From NCBI RefSeq assembly GCF_028372415.1, contig NC_092878.1:2631501-2695500 (forward strand): a stretch of 64,000 nt of DNA, read 5' to 3'. The translations under genes and the position numbers were made by a program. Positions 46,111-57,355 of the stretch are shown piece after piece. Position 1 is the first letter of the stretch, and every line of letters begins with the position of its first letter. Source of the DNA: Notamacropus eugenii. Taxonomy: Eukaryota; Chordata; Mammalia; Diprotodontia; Macropodidae. The notes beneath the pieces are model-generated. The model worked only from the letters and a program-made list of their open reading frames with translations, was not told the DNA's origin and did not search any database.

Positions 46111-48182
46111 AGCCAAAAATTAGGCCAAAATCTGCACAGGCAGCAGAGACTTGTTTCATACTTTGTTGCATCTCAGCTTCAGAGGCTGCGTTGAGTGCAC
46201 AATCATCTGTAAACAGAAAATCATGTACCAACACTCCCTCCATTTTGGTCTTGGCTTGGAGGCTTTTCAGGTTGAAGAATTTACCGTCAGTATGGTGGCT
46301 GACCTTGATGCCATGTTCATCCTCATTGAAAGCATTTGACAACATGGCTGAAAACATGATGCTAAAAAGCATGGGAGCAAACACACAGCCCTGTTTCACT
46401 CCACTGGTGAGTGGGAAGGCACGAGAGCATTGTCCACTATCCAGAACCCAGACAATTGACGCACAATACTGATGAACTTCTCTGGACAACCAAATTTTGA
46501 CATTTTCCATAAGCCCTCACAACTAACAGTGTCAAAGACCTTGGTCAGATCTACAAACATTGTGTACAGACCTCTGTTCTGCTCCTGGCATTTCTCCTGG
46601 AGTTGTCGGGCAGCAAACACCATATCGACTGTTCCTCAGCCCTTTCTGAAGCCACACTGGCTCTCAGGTATATGACCATCCTCTAGGTGAAGGATCAACC
46701 TATTAATTCTAGCAAGAATTTTTTCAGCAGTGGCTGAGAGAGAGATCCCCCCGTGATTGTCGCAGGACAATCTATTCCCTTTACCCTTATAGAGATGGAC
46801 GATGGAGGCATCCTTGAACTCCTGGGGGATAGCCTCCTCTTGTCATGTAACCTGGAAAATTTCAGTCAGCTTTTGTAAATCTCAACTGGAATATAATCAG
46901 CACCAAGTGCTTTGCCACATGAAAGGAGCCTAAATGGCCCTCACAACCTCTTCTTCAGTTGGAAGTTCAGCTTAGGAGGGATTGACTTCCACTTGAGGTA
47001 AAAGGTAAATGGCCTCAGCATCGATTGATGATGGTCTGCTGAGAACACTATGGAAGCGTTCAGCCCATCTCTCTAAGATCATGTCCTTATCACTAATCAA
47101 TATGGCTCCCTCAGCACTGAGTAGTAGTGATGCACTGTAGGTTTTTGGTCCATAAATAGCTTTCAGGGAATCATAAAAGTGCTTTGGATCGTTTCTATCA
47201 ACATAAAGCTGAATTTCACATCCCTTCTTACTGAGCCAGGAATCCTGCATCTCTTTGAGGTTTACTTGTACTTTACTTTTGATGAAATTAAATTGCACAT
47301 TTTTCTGGAGTGGCTACAGTGAAGGGGAGTGCCGTGAAGCTGGCATAGTTTTTGCAATCAAAACTAATCTGGTCAGCAAGCTGGTATGCGTGCTAAAAGG
47401 AGTGAATGACAGGGTCATGACAATGCAATGGCCGCTTGCAGGAAAACGCCATGCCACCATAGTCAGTGAGGTCAAAGAAAAGTTTTATGAAGTCCTAGAG
47501 TCCCTTATCATCAGTGTGCCAAAAGAGGACAAGCTTATTGTTCTGGGTGACTTTGATGCCAGAGTAGGCTTAGACAAGACTTGGCAGGGAGTCCTGGGGA
47601 GGAATGGAGTTGGAAACAGCAACAGCAGTGGTCATTTACTACTGAATACTTGTGCATTGCATGACCTCATCATCAACACTGTTTTCCATTTACCTAAATA
47701 CAATAAAACTTCATGGGTGGGCCCTCACAGCAAAGACTAGCATCTAACAGACTATGTGATTGTAAGGAGAAGAGACAGACAAGATGTGAGAGTGACAAAG
47801 GCAGTGTGGTGCAGAGTGCTGGACTGATCACATACTTATCCTTTCCAAGCTAAATATTCACAGTCATCAAAAGTACCACCTTCAAGGCAAAATGACTACC
47901 AGAAAAGTTAATGTCAACAAATTAGAGCTCTTTTCTGTGCATGAGCAGTTTGTTGCTGACTTGGAGGGAAAGCTGAGCCAACACACAGTTGGCAGCAGTG
48001 GAGCAGAAAAGGAGGGGGCAGCTCTCAGAGATTTGGTGTACAGCACTGCATCTGCTCATCTGGGTCAGAACACTCGCAAACATCAAGACTGGTTTGATGA
48101 AAATGATGGGGAAATCCATAAAAAATGAGAACTCCACAGGATTTACCAGCAGGATAGTTCATCCACCTCTAAGAAGGAAGCA
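46111..48182 (-). mobile_element. 5'-inverted APE-type non-LTR retrotransposon inside L2
   Basis: Minus strand, 47,298 down to 46,111: KEMQDSWLSKKGCEIQLYV, then KHFYDSLKAIYGPKT, MVFAARQLQEKCQEQN, FVDLTKVFDTVSCEGLWKM, GVKQGCVFAPMLFS and FLFTDDCALNAASEA, that is the linker and reverse transcriptase with the (F/Y)xDD catalytic box changed to FTDD. Plus strand, 47,298 up to 48,182: ECREAGIVFAIKTNLVSKL, LIVLGDFDARVGLDKTW and KHQDWFDENDGEIHKK, that is the AP-endonuclease (GDF.AR motif) and following linker. So the 5' half is inverted relative to the 3' half. 21-bp target duplications flank it. The 3' end stops within the RT domain. The clade (RTE-like or other APE-type) is not fixed. Confidence 0.85.
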
Positions 48183-48203
48183 TTTAATTCCATGGGAGCT
48201 AAT
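48183..48203. repeat. Right target-site duplication of the inserted LINE
   Basis: Begins 'tttaatt', which also belongs to the element's coding sequence at the inversion point, so the duplication and the element share bases here. Confidence 0.75.
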
Positions 48204-49759
48204 GAGGTTATTAAAAGAATATGTAGAAGGAAAAGAGTAGAGGACCTGGGTGTTTAGGGAACACCCACAGTTACAGAGTGGTGTGAATAATGAAGCTAAG
48301 AAGGAGCCGTCTGGCAGGTAGGAGCAGAATCAGAAAGTGTTGGCATCCAGGAACCCACAGAGGAGAGAGTGGCCAATAGTGTCAGATGTAGTGGCTGAAT
48401 CGAGGAGGATTTAGGATTGAGAAAATTTGCTTAAATTTGCTTAATAGATTGTTATTAACTTTGGAGAGAACTGTTCCAGTTTAGTAATGTGATTGCAAGC
48501 CACATTGCAAAGGAGTAGGGAGAGGAGGGGAGGTGGAGGCAGCAAGGATGGACAGTTGTTTTCAAGGTGTTTATCTGAGAAAGGGAAGGAATATACAAGG
48601 TTGGGCATCAGAGAGAAGGAGGAAGAGGATGGTTAAGGATGTAGTCTGCTGGAGATGGAGGGGCGATGTCAAGGAGACGTGAGGGTAGAGCTGGCCGTGG
48701 TCAGAAGAAGGAACATCCACTCTCAGAGACTAGAGGAAAGGAGGAGGGTGTGGAAGATGATAGCAAGGTGTTCTGATACGAAGAGAGTGGAGAAGAGTTA
48801 GTTTTAGATGGCGTCAGTTTTTTTGGTAAAGTAAGAGTCAAGGTTCTGGATAGGGCAGTGGGGGCAGTAAAGGAGGGAGGGAAGGAGAGCGAGAGGGGGG
48901 AAGGTGTGGGTGAGACTTGAGGAATTTCTGTGGGGATGTGAAATAGGAAATCAGTTGTGGAGAAATAAAAGAACTGTCCTGCTGATGTGAGGGCGCAGTC
49001 AGCATGATTGTGGGACTTCCTCCAGCTTTGTCCAGTAATTGAGGAGGTAGATCTGGGGTTGAGATTCAGCTGGAAGTAAGTGGAAAGGGATTTAGAAGCA
49101 GAAAGTAGAGGTAAAACAGCTAATTATTTGGGTTGAGATAAGAGGTGGAGGAAAGAGATGTTAGAGCAGGGATAATGGCCTCAGAAAGTACTGAGGGGTT
49201 AGAAGGAAGTCTCAGTGAGGATGAAAAATGGGGTTTAGGAGGAGTGAGACATAGGGAGAGGTGAAATGATAAGAGGTTGCGGTCAGCTAGGGGAATGTCT
49301 GAGTTTTAATTAGAGAGGAGAACAATTATGGGTATTGGTGAGATCTGTTGTGTGATCTACTCTACTTAGGACTGAGGTGGAGTGAAGGAATAGGTCATGG
49401 CATTTAAGGAGGCTGAAGAATTGAGAAGTTAGGGAACTTGAAGAAGTATCTTTGCATGTATTTAGGTCCCTTAGTATAAGGACAGGGATTGAGGGGAGGT
49501 ATATGGTGAGCCATGTGCTAAAAGTCCTTGAGAATGAAGGGAGAATGACCTGGGGGTTGATTTTCTACTCCCACTATTATTTGAATTGGGCAGAAAATTT
49601 TGATTGTGTAGACTTAAAGGGAGAGTATGTCCACTCCCCTTCTAGGAGACAAGAAAAAGTACAGACAGTGCTGGAGAGGATGGCTGTGTGAAAGTTTCTG
49701 CCCTTCGCCTCTCATTGCCTAACTTCTTTTCTGCCCTGCCCAAGATATCAGACACAAAA

Positions 49760-50390
49760 AAGAAAGATCCCATGTGTAAGAAAATATTCTGGAAACAAAG
49801 CGCATGCCCATTAATGGGTCAAAGCCTGAACACATTATGGTATATTTATTCCCACTTACTAACGATTCAGACAATACGCCAAACACATTATGGGGATCTC
49901 ATCAGATTCTCACAACAACCTGGGGAGACAGGTGCTGTTTTTATCCCCTTTTATATGTGAGGAAAGTGAAACAAACCAGAGGCTCTCTTATCTCCTGGCA
50001 TCTTCTCTGACTGTTCCCTATACTCATTATTGTTATCATTGTTCAACGTTTACTGACAGTTTAACGAATGGATTCCAATAATCCATTGATTATATTGCAC
50101 TTGGAAACAGAAATGAGGAGTTCAGAGAAATATGGAAGGACTTGTATGAACTGTTCAAAGTGAAGAAAATAGGACCAAGAGAACTTACTGAAAAGTAGCA
50201 GTAGCACAAGCAATGCTGATGTGGTCCTCCCCTCAGGCGGATTACAGTTGCCAGCCTTGGTCCCAGGAGCAGAGTGAAACATTGACTTAAGGTGCAGCGT
50301 GTTGAACACACCTTTGGAGATGTTTGTGTCGTCTGGTTTCACTTCCTTTTTTCTTTGTTTCAGGGGAGGAATGATTACATTGTAAGAAAA
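49760..50390 (+). mobile_element. L1 3' fossil, sense, split by a MIR fragment
   Basis: 'agcgcatgcccattaatggg' and 'gaacacattatggtatat' (49,798-49,848), then 'tatggaaggacttgtatgaa' (50,131-50,150), belong to the L1 3' region. Between them 49,850-49,985 is an antisense MIR core ('ctcacaacaacctggggaga'). Confidence 0.65.
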
Positions 50391-51032
50391 CAAAAGGCTT
50401 CAGTAAAATCTTTAAAAGAATGATTTCTGATTCTTCTTCGGTTACTTAAATATCTGGTATAGCTAGTATCTAGTCCTTTCCTGGAAGAATTTTAACAAGT
50501 GGATCACACGTATGCAGATCACGATCTCCTTTAGGGTTCAGAATAACCCGCTGTAATTGTAAATGCATAAGAGCCTTCCTTTTGAGCAATATCAATATCA
50601 GAGGAAAATTTCTAGTGCCGCACATAAGTAGCATTTCTGAAAATTAGGACCTACGGATGAATGTACTATAATCAACCTTAATATCTGGTATCCGTTTTTA
50701 ATTCAGACCCATTTTTTTCTTGCAGTCTAGCTTACTTTTTCCTACCTTGTAGTGTTTGTATGTGCATGAATTACAAACTGATTTTCATATTATCCTAAGC
50801 AAACCATAAATAGGAAGGTGGATCTGTCCTTGTCGAAATATATTTTAAAAGTAAATATTGATTTTGCTTTGTCTTTAGTGATAGATTAGCTATATACTTT
50901 TTCTTTCGTATGGAGTAGAGAATTGAGAATTGAATTAATTGTAGAACCAGGAAGGAAAAACTGATGTTCATGCATTTTAAATTTTAAGTTAAGATTTAGC
51001 ATTGAACTTTTTTTTCCTTGATTTTTGCCTAG
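50390..51032. other. End of intron 1; no feature recognised
   Basis: AT-rich, probably unique DNA preceding the first coding exon. The last 30 bases form its polypyrimidine tract. Confidence 0.6.
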
Positions 51033-51904
<872 letters not shown>

Positions 51905-51905
<1 letters not shown>

Positions 51906-52040
51906 TAGGTAGGGGTTTAGTGGGTAGATCATGTGGAATAGAAGTCAGGATTATTTCTGGCTCTCTCACTGACTATAAAATCACAGGTCGGACAGGTAAT
52001 CTTTCTCAGCCTTCGTTTTCTTTTTCTTTGGCGTCCTACA
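51905..52040 (+). repeat. MIR-like SINE, sense
   Basis: 'gtggaatagaagtcaggatt' and 'ctctcactgactataaaatc' match a degraded MIR head. Confidence 0.6.
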
Positions 52041-52049
52041 CCAGGATAA

Positions 52050-53290
52050 AGTTGAAATGGGTGCATGATTTAGACTAAAAGGTTATGACACCATAAGCAG
52101 ATTCGGAGAGCACGGAGTAGACTACCTGTCAGATCTATGAAGAAGGGGAGAATTTATGACAAACAAGAGATGGAGAGCATTAAGAAACGTGTAATTTTGA
52201 TTACATTAAATTAAAAAGTTTTTGCACAGACAAAGCCAGTGCCACCAAGATTAGAAGGAAAGCAGAAAGCTGGGAAACAATTTTTATAGCCAGTGATTCT
52301 GATAAAGGACTCATTTCTCAAATATATAAAGAACTAAGTGAAATTTATAAGAGTCCAAGTCATTCTTCAGTTAACGAATGGTCAAAGCATATGAACAGGT
52401 AGTTTTCAGATGAAGAAATTATATTGGTCATATAAAAAAATACTCTAAATCACTATTGATTAGAGAAATGCAAATTAAAACAACTCTGAGGTACTGCCTC
52501 ATGCCTGTCAGATTAGCTAATGTGACAGAAAAGGAAAATGATAAATATTTGAGAAGATATGGGAAGATTGGGACACTAATCTTTGTTGGTGGAGTGGTGA
52601 ACTGATCCAAGTATTCTGGAGAGCAGTTTGGAACTGTGCCCAGAGGATATCAAACTGTGCATACTCTTTGATCTAGCAATACCACCCAAAGAGATCATGA
52701 GAAAGGGAAAAGGACCTATATTTATAAAAATATTTATGGCAGCTCTTTTTGTGTTGACAAATAATTTGAAATTGAGGGAATGCCCATTTATTGGGGAAAG
52801 GCTAAACAAGTTGTGATCCATAAATGTAATGGAATACTTATGAGCAGGCAGATTCAGAAAAACCTGGAGAGATTTACATGAATGATGCTGAGTAACGTGA
52901 GCCGACCCAGGAGAACATTGTGCATCGTAACAGCAACGTTGCACGATGACCAACTGTGATAGACTTAGCTCTTGTTAGCTTGACGATGATCCAAGACAAT
53001 TCCCAAAGACTTGTGATGGACAATCCTGTCCCCCGCCAGAGAAAGAACCCTGGAGTCTGAATGCAGATTGAAGCTTTTTTTGTTTTTTCTTTCTTGTGGC
53101 TTTTCTTTTTTGTTCTGATTCTTCTTTCACAACATGACTAATGTGGAAATATGTTTAACATGGTTCTACATGTATAGCTGTATCAGATTGCCTGCTGTCT
53201 TGGGGAGGGGGGAAGGAAGGGAGGGAAAAGAGAAAAATTTGGATAAAATGAACGTTGAAAACTATCTTGACATGGAATTGGGAAAAATAC
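52050..53290 (+). mobile_element. L1 ORF2 C-terminal and 3' UTR, sense
   Basis: The order is continuous: 'gtagactacctgtcagatct' (VYLSDLW), 'gattacattaaattaaaaag' (DYIKLKS), 'agaactaagtgaaatttata', 'cactattgattagagaaatg' (SLLIREMQ), 'ggcagctctttttgtgttga' and 'ttatgagcaggcagattcag', then the 3' UTR ending near the G/A-rich 'gggaggggggaaggaaggg' (53,202-53,220). Multiple stops; 5' truncated. It lies sense in a GABPB1 intron. Confidence 0.9.
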
Positions 53291-53482
53291 TTTTAAGTGG
53301 GAAAAAATGAGATATTGGTTATTGAATTTTCTTTTTACAGGATAGGAATATTTTAAAGATAAATAGGATATCTACCAAAGTGTTTTGAGTTCCTGTTAAG
53401 AAAGTTATAATTTAATACAGAGTAGGTGTATAATGACACTAGAAAATCAGAGTTTCAGTATTACATTTGTTTTGAATTTTAG

Positions 53483-53650
53483 TTGGGTACCTCTCCGCTT
53501 CATCTGGCAGCACAGTATGGGCACTATTCCACCACAGAAGTGTTACTCCGAGCTGGTGTGAGCCGCGATGCCAGGACTAAAGTGGACCGAACTCCGTTAC
53601 ACATGGCAGCCTCTGAAGGCCACGCCAGCATAGTAGAGGTTTTGCTTAAG
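53483..53650 (+). CDS. GABPB1: GABPB1 coding exon (residues 37-92)
   Basis: 168 bases, phase 0 at both ends, 56 residues from [16 protein letters not shown] to SIVEVLLK. The acceptor is 'gaattttag|ttgggt' and the donor 'cttaag|gtttgt'. It encodes ankyrin repeat 2 ([20 protein letters not shown]) and the first two thirds of repeat 3 ([20 protein letters not shown]). Both carry the T/SPLHxAA helix-start motif and the GH turn typical of ankyrin repeats. The repeats' beta-hairpin fingertips are the part of the family known to contact GABP-alpha. The exon is flanked by two oppositely oriented L1 fragments (52,050-53,290 on + and 54,080-54,690 on -). Skipping it would remove 56 codons in frame but break the ankyrin stack. 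Confidence 0.97.
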
Positions 53651-54080
53651 GTTTGTTTGTTATTTCCAGACTTTGAAAGTAAACCTAAACCTGTAATACT
53701 CACAGCTTGTGGAAAGAAAAGCTCTCTCTTAGAACTGAACTTTTCTCTGCTACATTCTTAGGTTCTGAAAAGTACTGTTTTCTTATTAAAAAAAAATCAG
53801 CAAAAACTTATTTTTTAAAAATCACTTTAGTTTACCCCAGTTCATCTCTTTCCCCTCCCAAAGAGTCATCCCATGTAAGAGATGATATTTTTTAAAGACA
53901 GGAACAGGAAAACAGCATACCTAATGAATCCTTCAAAAAAATCTGAACATACGTGTGGCCTTTGTGGCCCTCCCACCTTCGCAGAGTGCGGAGTTGGAAG
54001 TGTCTTCTCATCTTTCATGCCGTGAATGGTCTTTATAGTTTTTGTGTGTGCGTGGTTTTCTTTCAGGTTATGTCGTGGTA
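53651..54080. other. Intron; no feature recognised
   Basis: AT-rich intronic DNA after the exon; A9 run at 53,789. No supported feature. Confidence 0.5.
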
Positions 54081-54690
54081 GTCCCTGTATGTGCTGTATC
54101 ACTTCATGCAAGTCCGTATTGGTCACGTTCCCCATTCCTGACAGCACAGGAGTGTTCTGTCACACTCATGCGCCACAGTTTTGTGATTTTGATTTTGATT
54201 TTTTTGATTCCAATTCTTTGCTGTCACAAAAAGTGCTTCTATAAATATTTTGGAGTATATAGGAGCTTTCTTCTTATGAATAGCCTCCCTGGGGTATAGG
54301 CCCAGTAATGAAGTTTCTGGGTCAAAGTGGTTTTGTTCACTTTGTTGGCATAATTTCAGAATACTTTCCAAAATGATGATTGATTCTCAGTCCTACTAGC
54401 AGTATACCAGTTTGCTTTCCTTCCCGCAGCCCTTCCAGTATTGACAATTCCCATCTTGACTTGTCGTCATGGCCAATTTGCAGGGTGTGTGGTAAAACCT
54501 CAAGGTCATTTTGATTTCCAGTTCTTTTATTGTTAGTGATTTGGAGTCTTTTTTATGTGCTTTTAATCGTTTACAGTACTTCTTTTGAGAACTGGTTGTT
54601 TGTATCTTTTGACTACTTATCTATTGGAGAATGACTTCTGGTCTTAAATATGAGTACATGCATATGTTTAACATCCTTTTAAGACTGATA
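54080..54690 (-). mobile_element. L1 3' region, antisense
   Basis: 'ttctttgctgtcacaaaaag', 'ggggtataggcccagtaatg', 'tttctgggtcaaagtgg' and 'ttggagaatgacttctggtc' are the reverse of the L1 block present in sense at 52,350-52,850. Its minus frame contains LGLYPREAIHKKKAPIYSK, the L1 'GIYPK...' region. Confidence 0.85.
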
Positions 54691-55288
54691 ATTGAAAAAA
54701 TAGCCGTAAGCAGGAGTGAGTTTTTTTAATTTAAGAAATAAAATAATTTTCAAAGGAATTTTTCTGAGTGTCTGAGAGCTCCTCAGAGAGATTGAGAAAA
54801 CTGAGAAAGAGAACTTTTGGAACAGAGTTCAGAGAACTCTGAGAAAGTGTGAAATCAGGAGTGGTAAATTCAAAAATGATACTCTTTTGTCTTTGATCTT
54901 GTCTTCTGAATGACTTATCTGTGAAAACATAAGTCCTAGACCTATTAAGAATATTAAAAGAAATTTGTAGGAATACTTGCAGGATTTTACTGCCTCCTGC
55001 AGTTCTCCCTTTCCTAAATTTTTATGCCCCTACTAACGGATAACAGGAAAACAAAAGCAACAAAATTCAACAGAATAATTCAGGCTTTTTTAGGTATCAG
55101 AAGGAAAGCAATTAGAAAAGTCATTCTACCACAAGAATGACTGAGTGGTAAGACATCTGGATGATCTGGGTAATGATAAATGAAAGCTGGTTAAATTCAT
55201 GCTCGCAGATGTGTATAGCAGTTATGATTTCATCTTTTATATGAACTGTATTTTACACTTTAATCTCTGGATTTGGAATATTTTGTAG
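54690..55288. other. Intron; no feature recognised
   Basis: AT-rich; a local cluster of 'gagaactc/gagaaag' words at 54,770-54,860. No supported element. Confidence 0.5.
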
Positions 55289-55483
55289 CATGGCGCTGAT
55301 GTCAATGCGAAAGACATGCTGAAGATGACCGCGCTGCACTGGGCTACAGAACATAACCATCAAGAGGTGGTAGAGCTGTTAATCAAATATGGTGCTGATG
55401 TCCACACACAAAGCAAATTTTGTAAAACTGCTTTGGATATTTCAATAGACAATGGAAATGAAGATTTGGCAGAAATATTACAG
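55289..55483 (+). CDS. GABPB1: GABPB1 coding exon (residues 93-157)
   Basis: 195 bases, phase 0 at both ends, 65 residues from [18 protein letters not shown] to NEDLAEILQ. The acceptor is 'ttttgtag|catggc' and the donor 'ttacag|gtaact'. It completes ankyrin repeat 3 (HGADVNAKD), contains repeat 4 ([20 protein letters not shown], then [10 protein letters not shown]) and most of repeat 5 ([20 protein letters not shown]). From memory the human protein has Phe where this one has Leu in KTALDIS, a conservative change that needs an alignment to confirm. The exon ends the GABP-alpha-binding ankyrin module; the next exon starts the linker and activation region. All three ankyrin exons are symmetrical (phase 0-0). 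Confidence 0.97.
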
Positions 55484-56411
55484 GTAACTTTTTTACCTTT
55501 AATCCTAAAACTTACGGAAGAATACTTGCTTTTATCCTAATGTGAATTGTTAGATTGTTACCTTTGAGATGTTTTGAATGAGGCTTTTTCCTTTCGTTTC
55601 CTTCTTATTCCCAAATTAATTCATCCTATTCATTTCTTCATATTTCAGGGAGTCTCTTATCTTTCGATATCTAAAGAAGGACTGATCATTAATTTATGTG
55701 ATATGAAATTGTTCCTGAACCTTTTTAGGGCTTCCATTCCCTTGGCTTTTTCTTTTAATTCCTTTTACAATTTGGATGCGGTATTTTATACCAATTTGGG
55801 ATTTTTATAAGAGTGAGTTGTGTTTACTTCAAACAAAAATAAGTAGCTCCATCGGTCACAATAATATCTATCCAATGAACTGAGCATTCTTTAGCTTCTG
55901 GGTCCTCTTGGCCTTTATATCCCTTTCTGATTCTGTCACATTCAGAAAGCTTTTGAGGGCCTTTGCCTTTCTAGGGAGAAGCGGCCACTGTAGCTCCAGA
56001 TTGCTTTTCGTCATGAAGATCTTCTCTGGGCATTGCCTTGACCTCTCTGCTCTCTTATCCTTACTCAGTTTGACTTTTTTTGTTTTTTAATGCTGGCTAG
56101 TGTCTCTGTCGTTTTTCTGCTGATCCCTAATTTACAGCAGGAGGGCCTGCACAGGGTAGTCATGAATTTCTTAACGGCTCCAAATCTCTGCTCTGTTTTG
56201 GTGACCGTGTCAGACGTTGCTCTTAATCGCTCTCTCTTCTGTCATTATTTTTTGCTTTGCCTAACAGAACAGACTGAAGTTGAAATTCAGACATGCACTC
56301 AGTATGGTAAATTTGTTAACGACAGTCCCTTTAAGGAAAGTTTTTGAGTCATATTGAAGGCCTGTGCTATTCTGACAGTTGTCTAAAAAGCTGCTGTGGT
56401 TTGTTCTCTAG
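55484..56411. other. Intron; no feature recognised
   Basis: T/C-rich intronic DNA with several chance open frames; none resembles a known protein. Confidence 0.5.
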
Positions 56412-56559
56412 ATTGCAATGCAGAACCAAATAAATACCAACCCAGAGAGCCCTGACACTGTGACGATCCATGCGGCAACACCACAGTTTATCATTGGACC
56501 TGGAGGGGTGGTGAACCTAACAGGTCTGGTATCCTCAGAAAATTCATCCAAGGCAACAG
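56412..56559 (+). CDS. GABPB1: GABPB1 coding exon with two alternative donors (residues 158-206)
   Basis: 148 bases in the long form: 49 codons from [19 protein letters not shown] through [12 protein letters not shown] plus one base. The acceptor is 'tgttctctag|attgca'. The donor of the long form is 'gcaacag|gtattg'. A second donor with the same exonic ending, 'ctaacag|gtctgg', lies exactly 36 bases upstream (exon end at 56,523). Its use removes the 12 residues [12 protein letters not shown] without changing frame, since both forms join codon ACA plus G to the next exon. From memory, human GABPB1 isoforms differ by precisely this 12-residue segment at positions 195-206. The exon encodes the end of the ankyrin module and the start of the hydrophobic, Gly/Val-rich activation region ([15 protein letters not shown]). 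Confidence 0.96.
56524..56559 (+). promoter_or_regulatory. GABPB1: Alternative 5' splice-site segment (12-residue in/out)
   Basis: Two GT donors, at 56,524-56,525 and 56,560-56,561, are preceded by the same exonic bases 'acag' and are 36 bases apart. Choosing between them keeps or drops [12 protein letters not shown] in frame. The layout matches the annotated long and short human isoforms as I remember them, so the alternative donor appears conserved to marsupials. Confidence 0.8.
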
Positions 56560-56862
56560 GTATTGAGATGCATGTAGGGTAGCTGTTGGGATTTTGTGCT
56601 TTAGTAGGTATTCACCACTTTAAGGAAGTGCTGTTGGACAATAAGGGTAAGATCATAGTAGCCGCATTTTTCTTTTTTGGTATATTTGGTATACGACAAT
56701 ATTTGGGCAGATAAAAGAAATATAAAGATGACATTGGACAGAGCACTAAGATTTTAGTTTTTAATCCCAGTTTGATCCAAAAGGAGGGAATAGTGCAAAG
56801 CTATAAGCTTGATTAAAGTTTTTTAAGAACTAATGTACCTTCTTCTTTTCCCCCTTTACTAG

Positions 56863-56976
56863 ATGAAACGGGAGTATCCGCCGTTCAGTTTGGAAACTCA
56901 TCAACATCAGTATTAGCTACATTAGCTGCTTTAGCTGAAGCTTCTGCTCCGTTGTCCAATTCTTCAGAAACCCCAG
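56863..56976 (+). CDS. GABPB1: GABPB1 coding exon (residues 207-244)
   Basis: 114 bases: two bases complete Asp-207, then 37 codons ([20 protein letters not shown], then [17 protein letters not shown]), then one base of the next codon (exit phase 1). The acceptor is 'ccctttactag|atgaaa' after a clear C/T tract; the donor is 'accccag|gttaga'. The segment is rich in Ser, Thr and Ala and belongs to the activation region. In the human protein the next residues are VVATEE, so the following exon should begin with two bases completing GTN. I could not find such an exon downstream within this window. It is the last firmly recognised exon here. Confidence 0.95.
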
Positions 56977-57179
56977 GTTAGAGAAACAAGTTTTATGGTT
57001 TTAAGTAAAGCAGATGTGATTTGTGGCAATTGTAACTCTGCAGAGCTGTAGCACTTCAAGAGACCAGAAAGGACTGCACCAAAACCACGAAAGATGAAAG
57101 GGTGATTGTCCAATAATTTTGAGGGTTTTGTTCTTGTAAGTGGGGAGTGTAGAGTTTAGACGTATGATACCATCAGTGT

Positions 57180-57355
57180 AAGAACTCCCAGTGAGGAAAC
57201 ACCTGCTCCCAGTGCAGGTCAGTGACTGTTCTGCAGCTCAGAGTTCCCTGAACACTTGAGAAGTTAATTGTCTTGTCCAGGATCATATATTCACTTTGAA
57301 CTCGCATCTGCTTGACCTTGAGGCCAGTTCTTTATCTATTACATTGGACTGCTTT
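57180..57355 (-). repeat. Degraded SINE, antisense
   Basis: 'ttaattgtcttgtccaggatc', 'actttgaactcgcatctgc' and 'gaggccagttctttatctatt' show the antisense SINE order. Confidence 0.6.

Larger units (their letters stand above)
44900..49700 (-). mobile_element. L2 LINE fossil, antisense, host of two later insertions
   Basis: The 3' end at about 44,905 ('agtaagtatttattaagcatg', 'agagcttacattctaacag') is followed by L2 text to 46,110 and again from 48,183 ('ggtgtttagggaacaccc', 'taatgaagctaagaaggagc', 'gtggccaatagtgtcagatg'). The uninterrupted L2 at 31,240-31,640 carries the same stretch ('gaatccatgggaactgatg') across the point where this copy is split. Inserted pieces are a SINE (45,690-45,965) and a LINE (46,111-48,182). 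Beyond about 49,100 the L2 assignment weakens. Confidence 0.7.

Noticed and set aside
46109..48137. Several open frames with reverse-transcriptase and endonuclease motifs, as possible genes
   Set aside because: They are pieces of one decayed retrotransposon on two strands, with frameshifts and stops; none can make a full enzyme.
53483..53761. Ankyrin frame continuing past 53,650 into intron
   Set aside because: The in-frame extension after 'cttaag' is not ankyrin-like and a GT donor lies exactly at the phase-0 border; the next ankyrin half is found at 55,289.
55316..55540. Met at 55,316 as an independent start
   Set aside because: It is an internal Met of the ankyrin exon, whose reading begins at the acceptor at 55,289.
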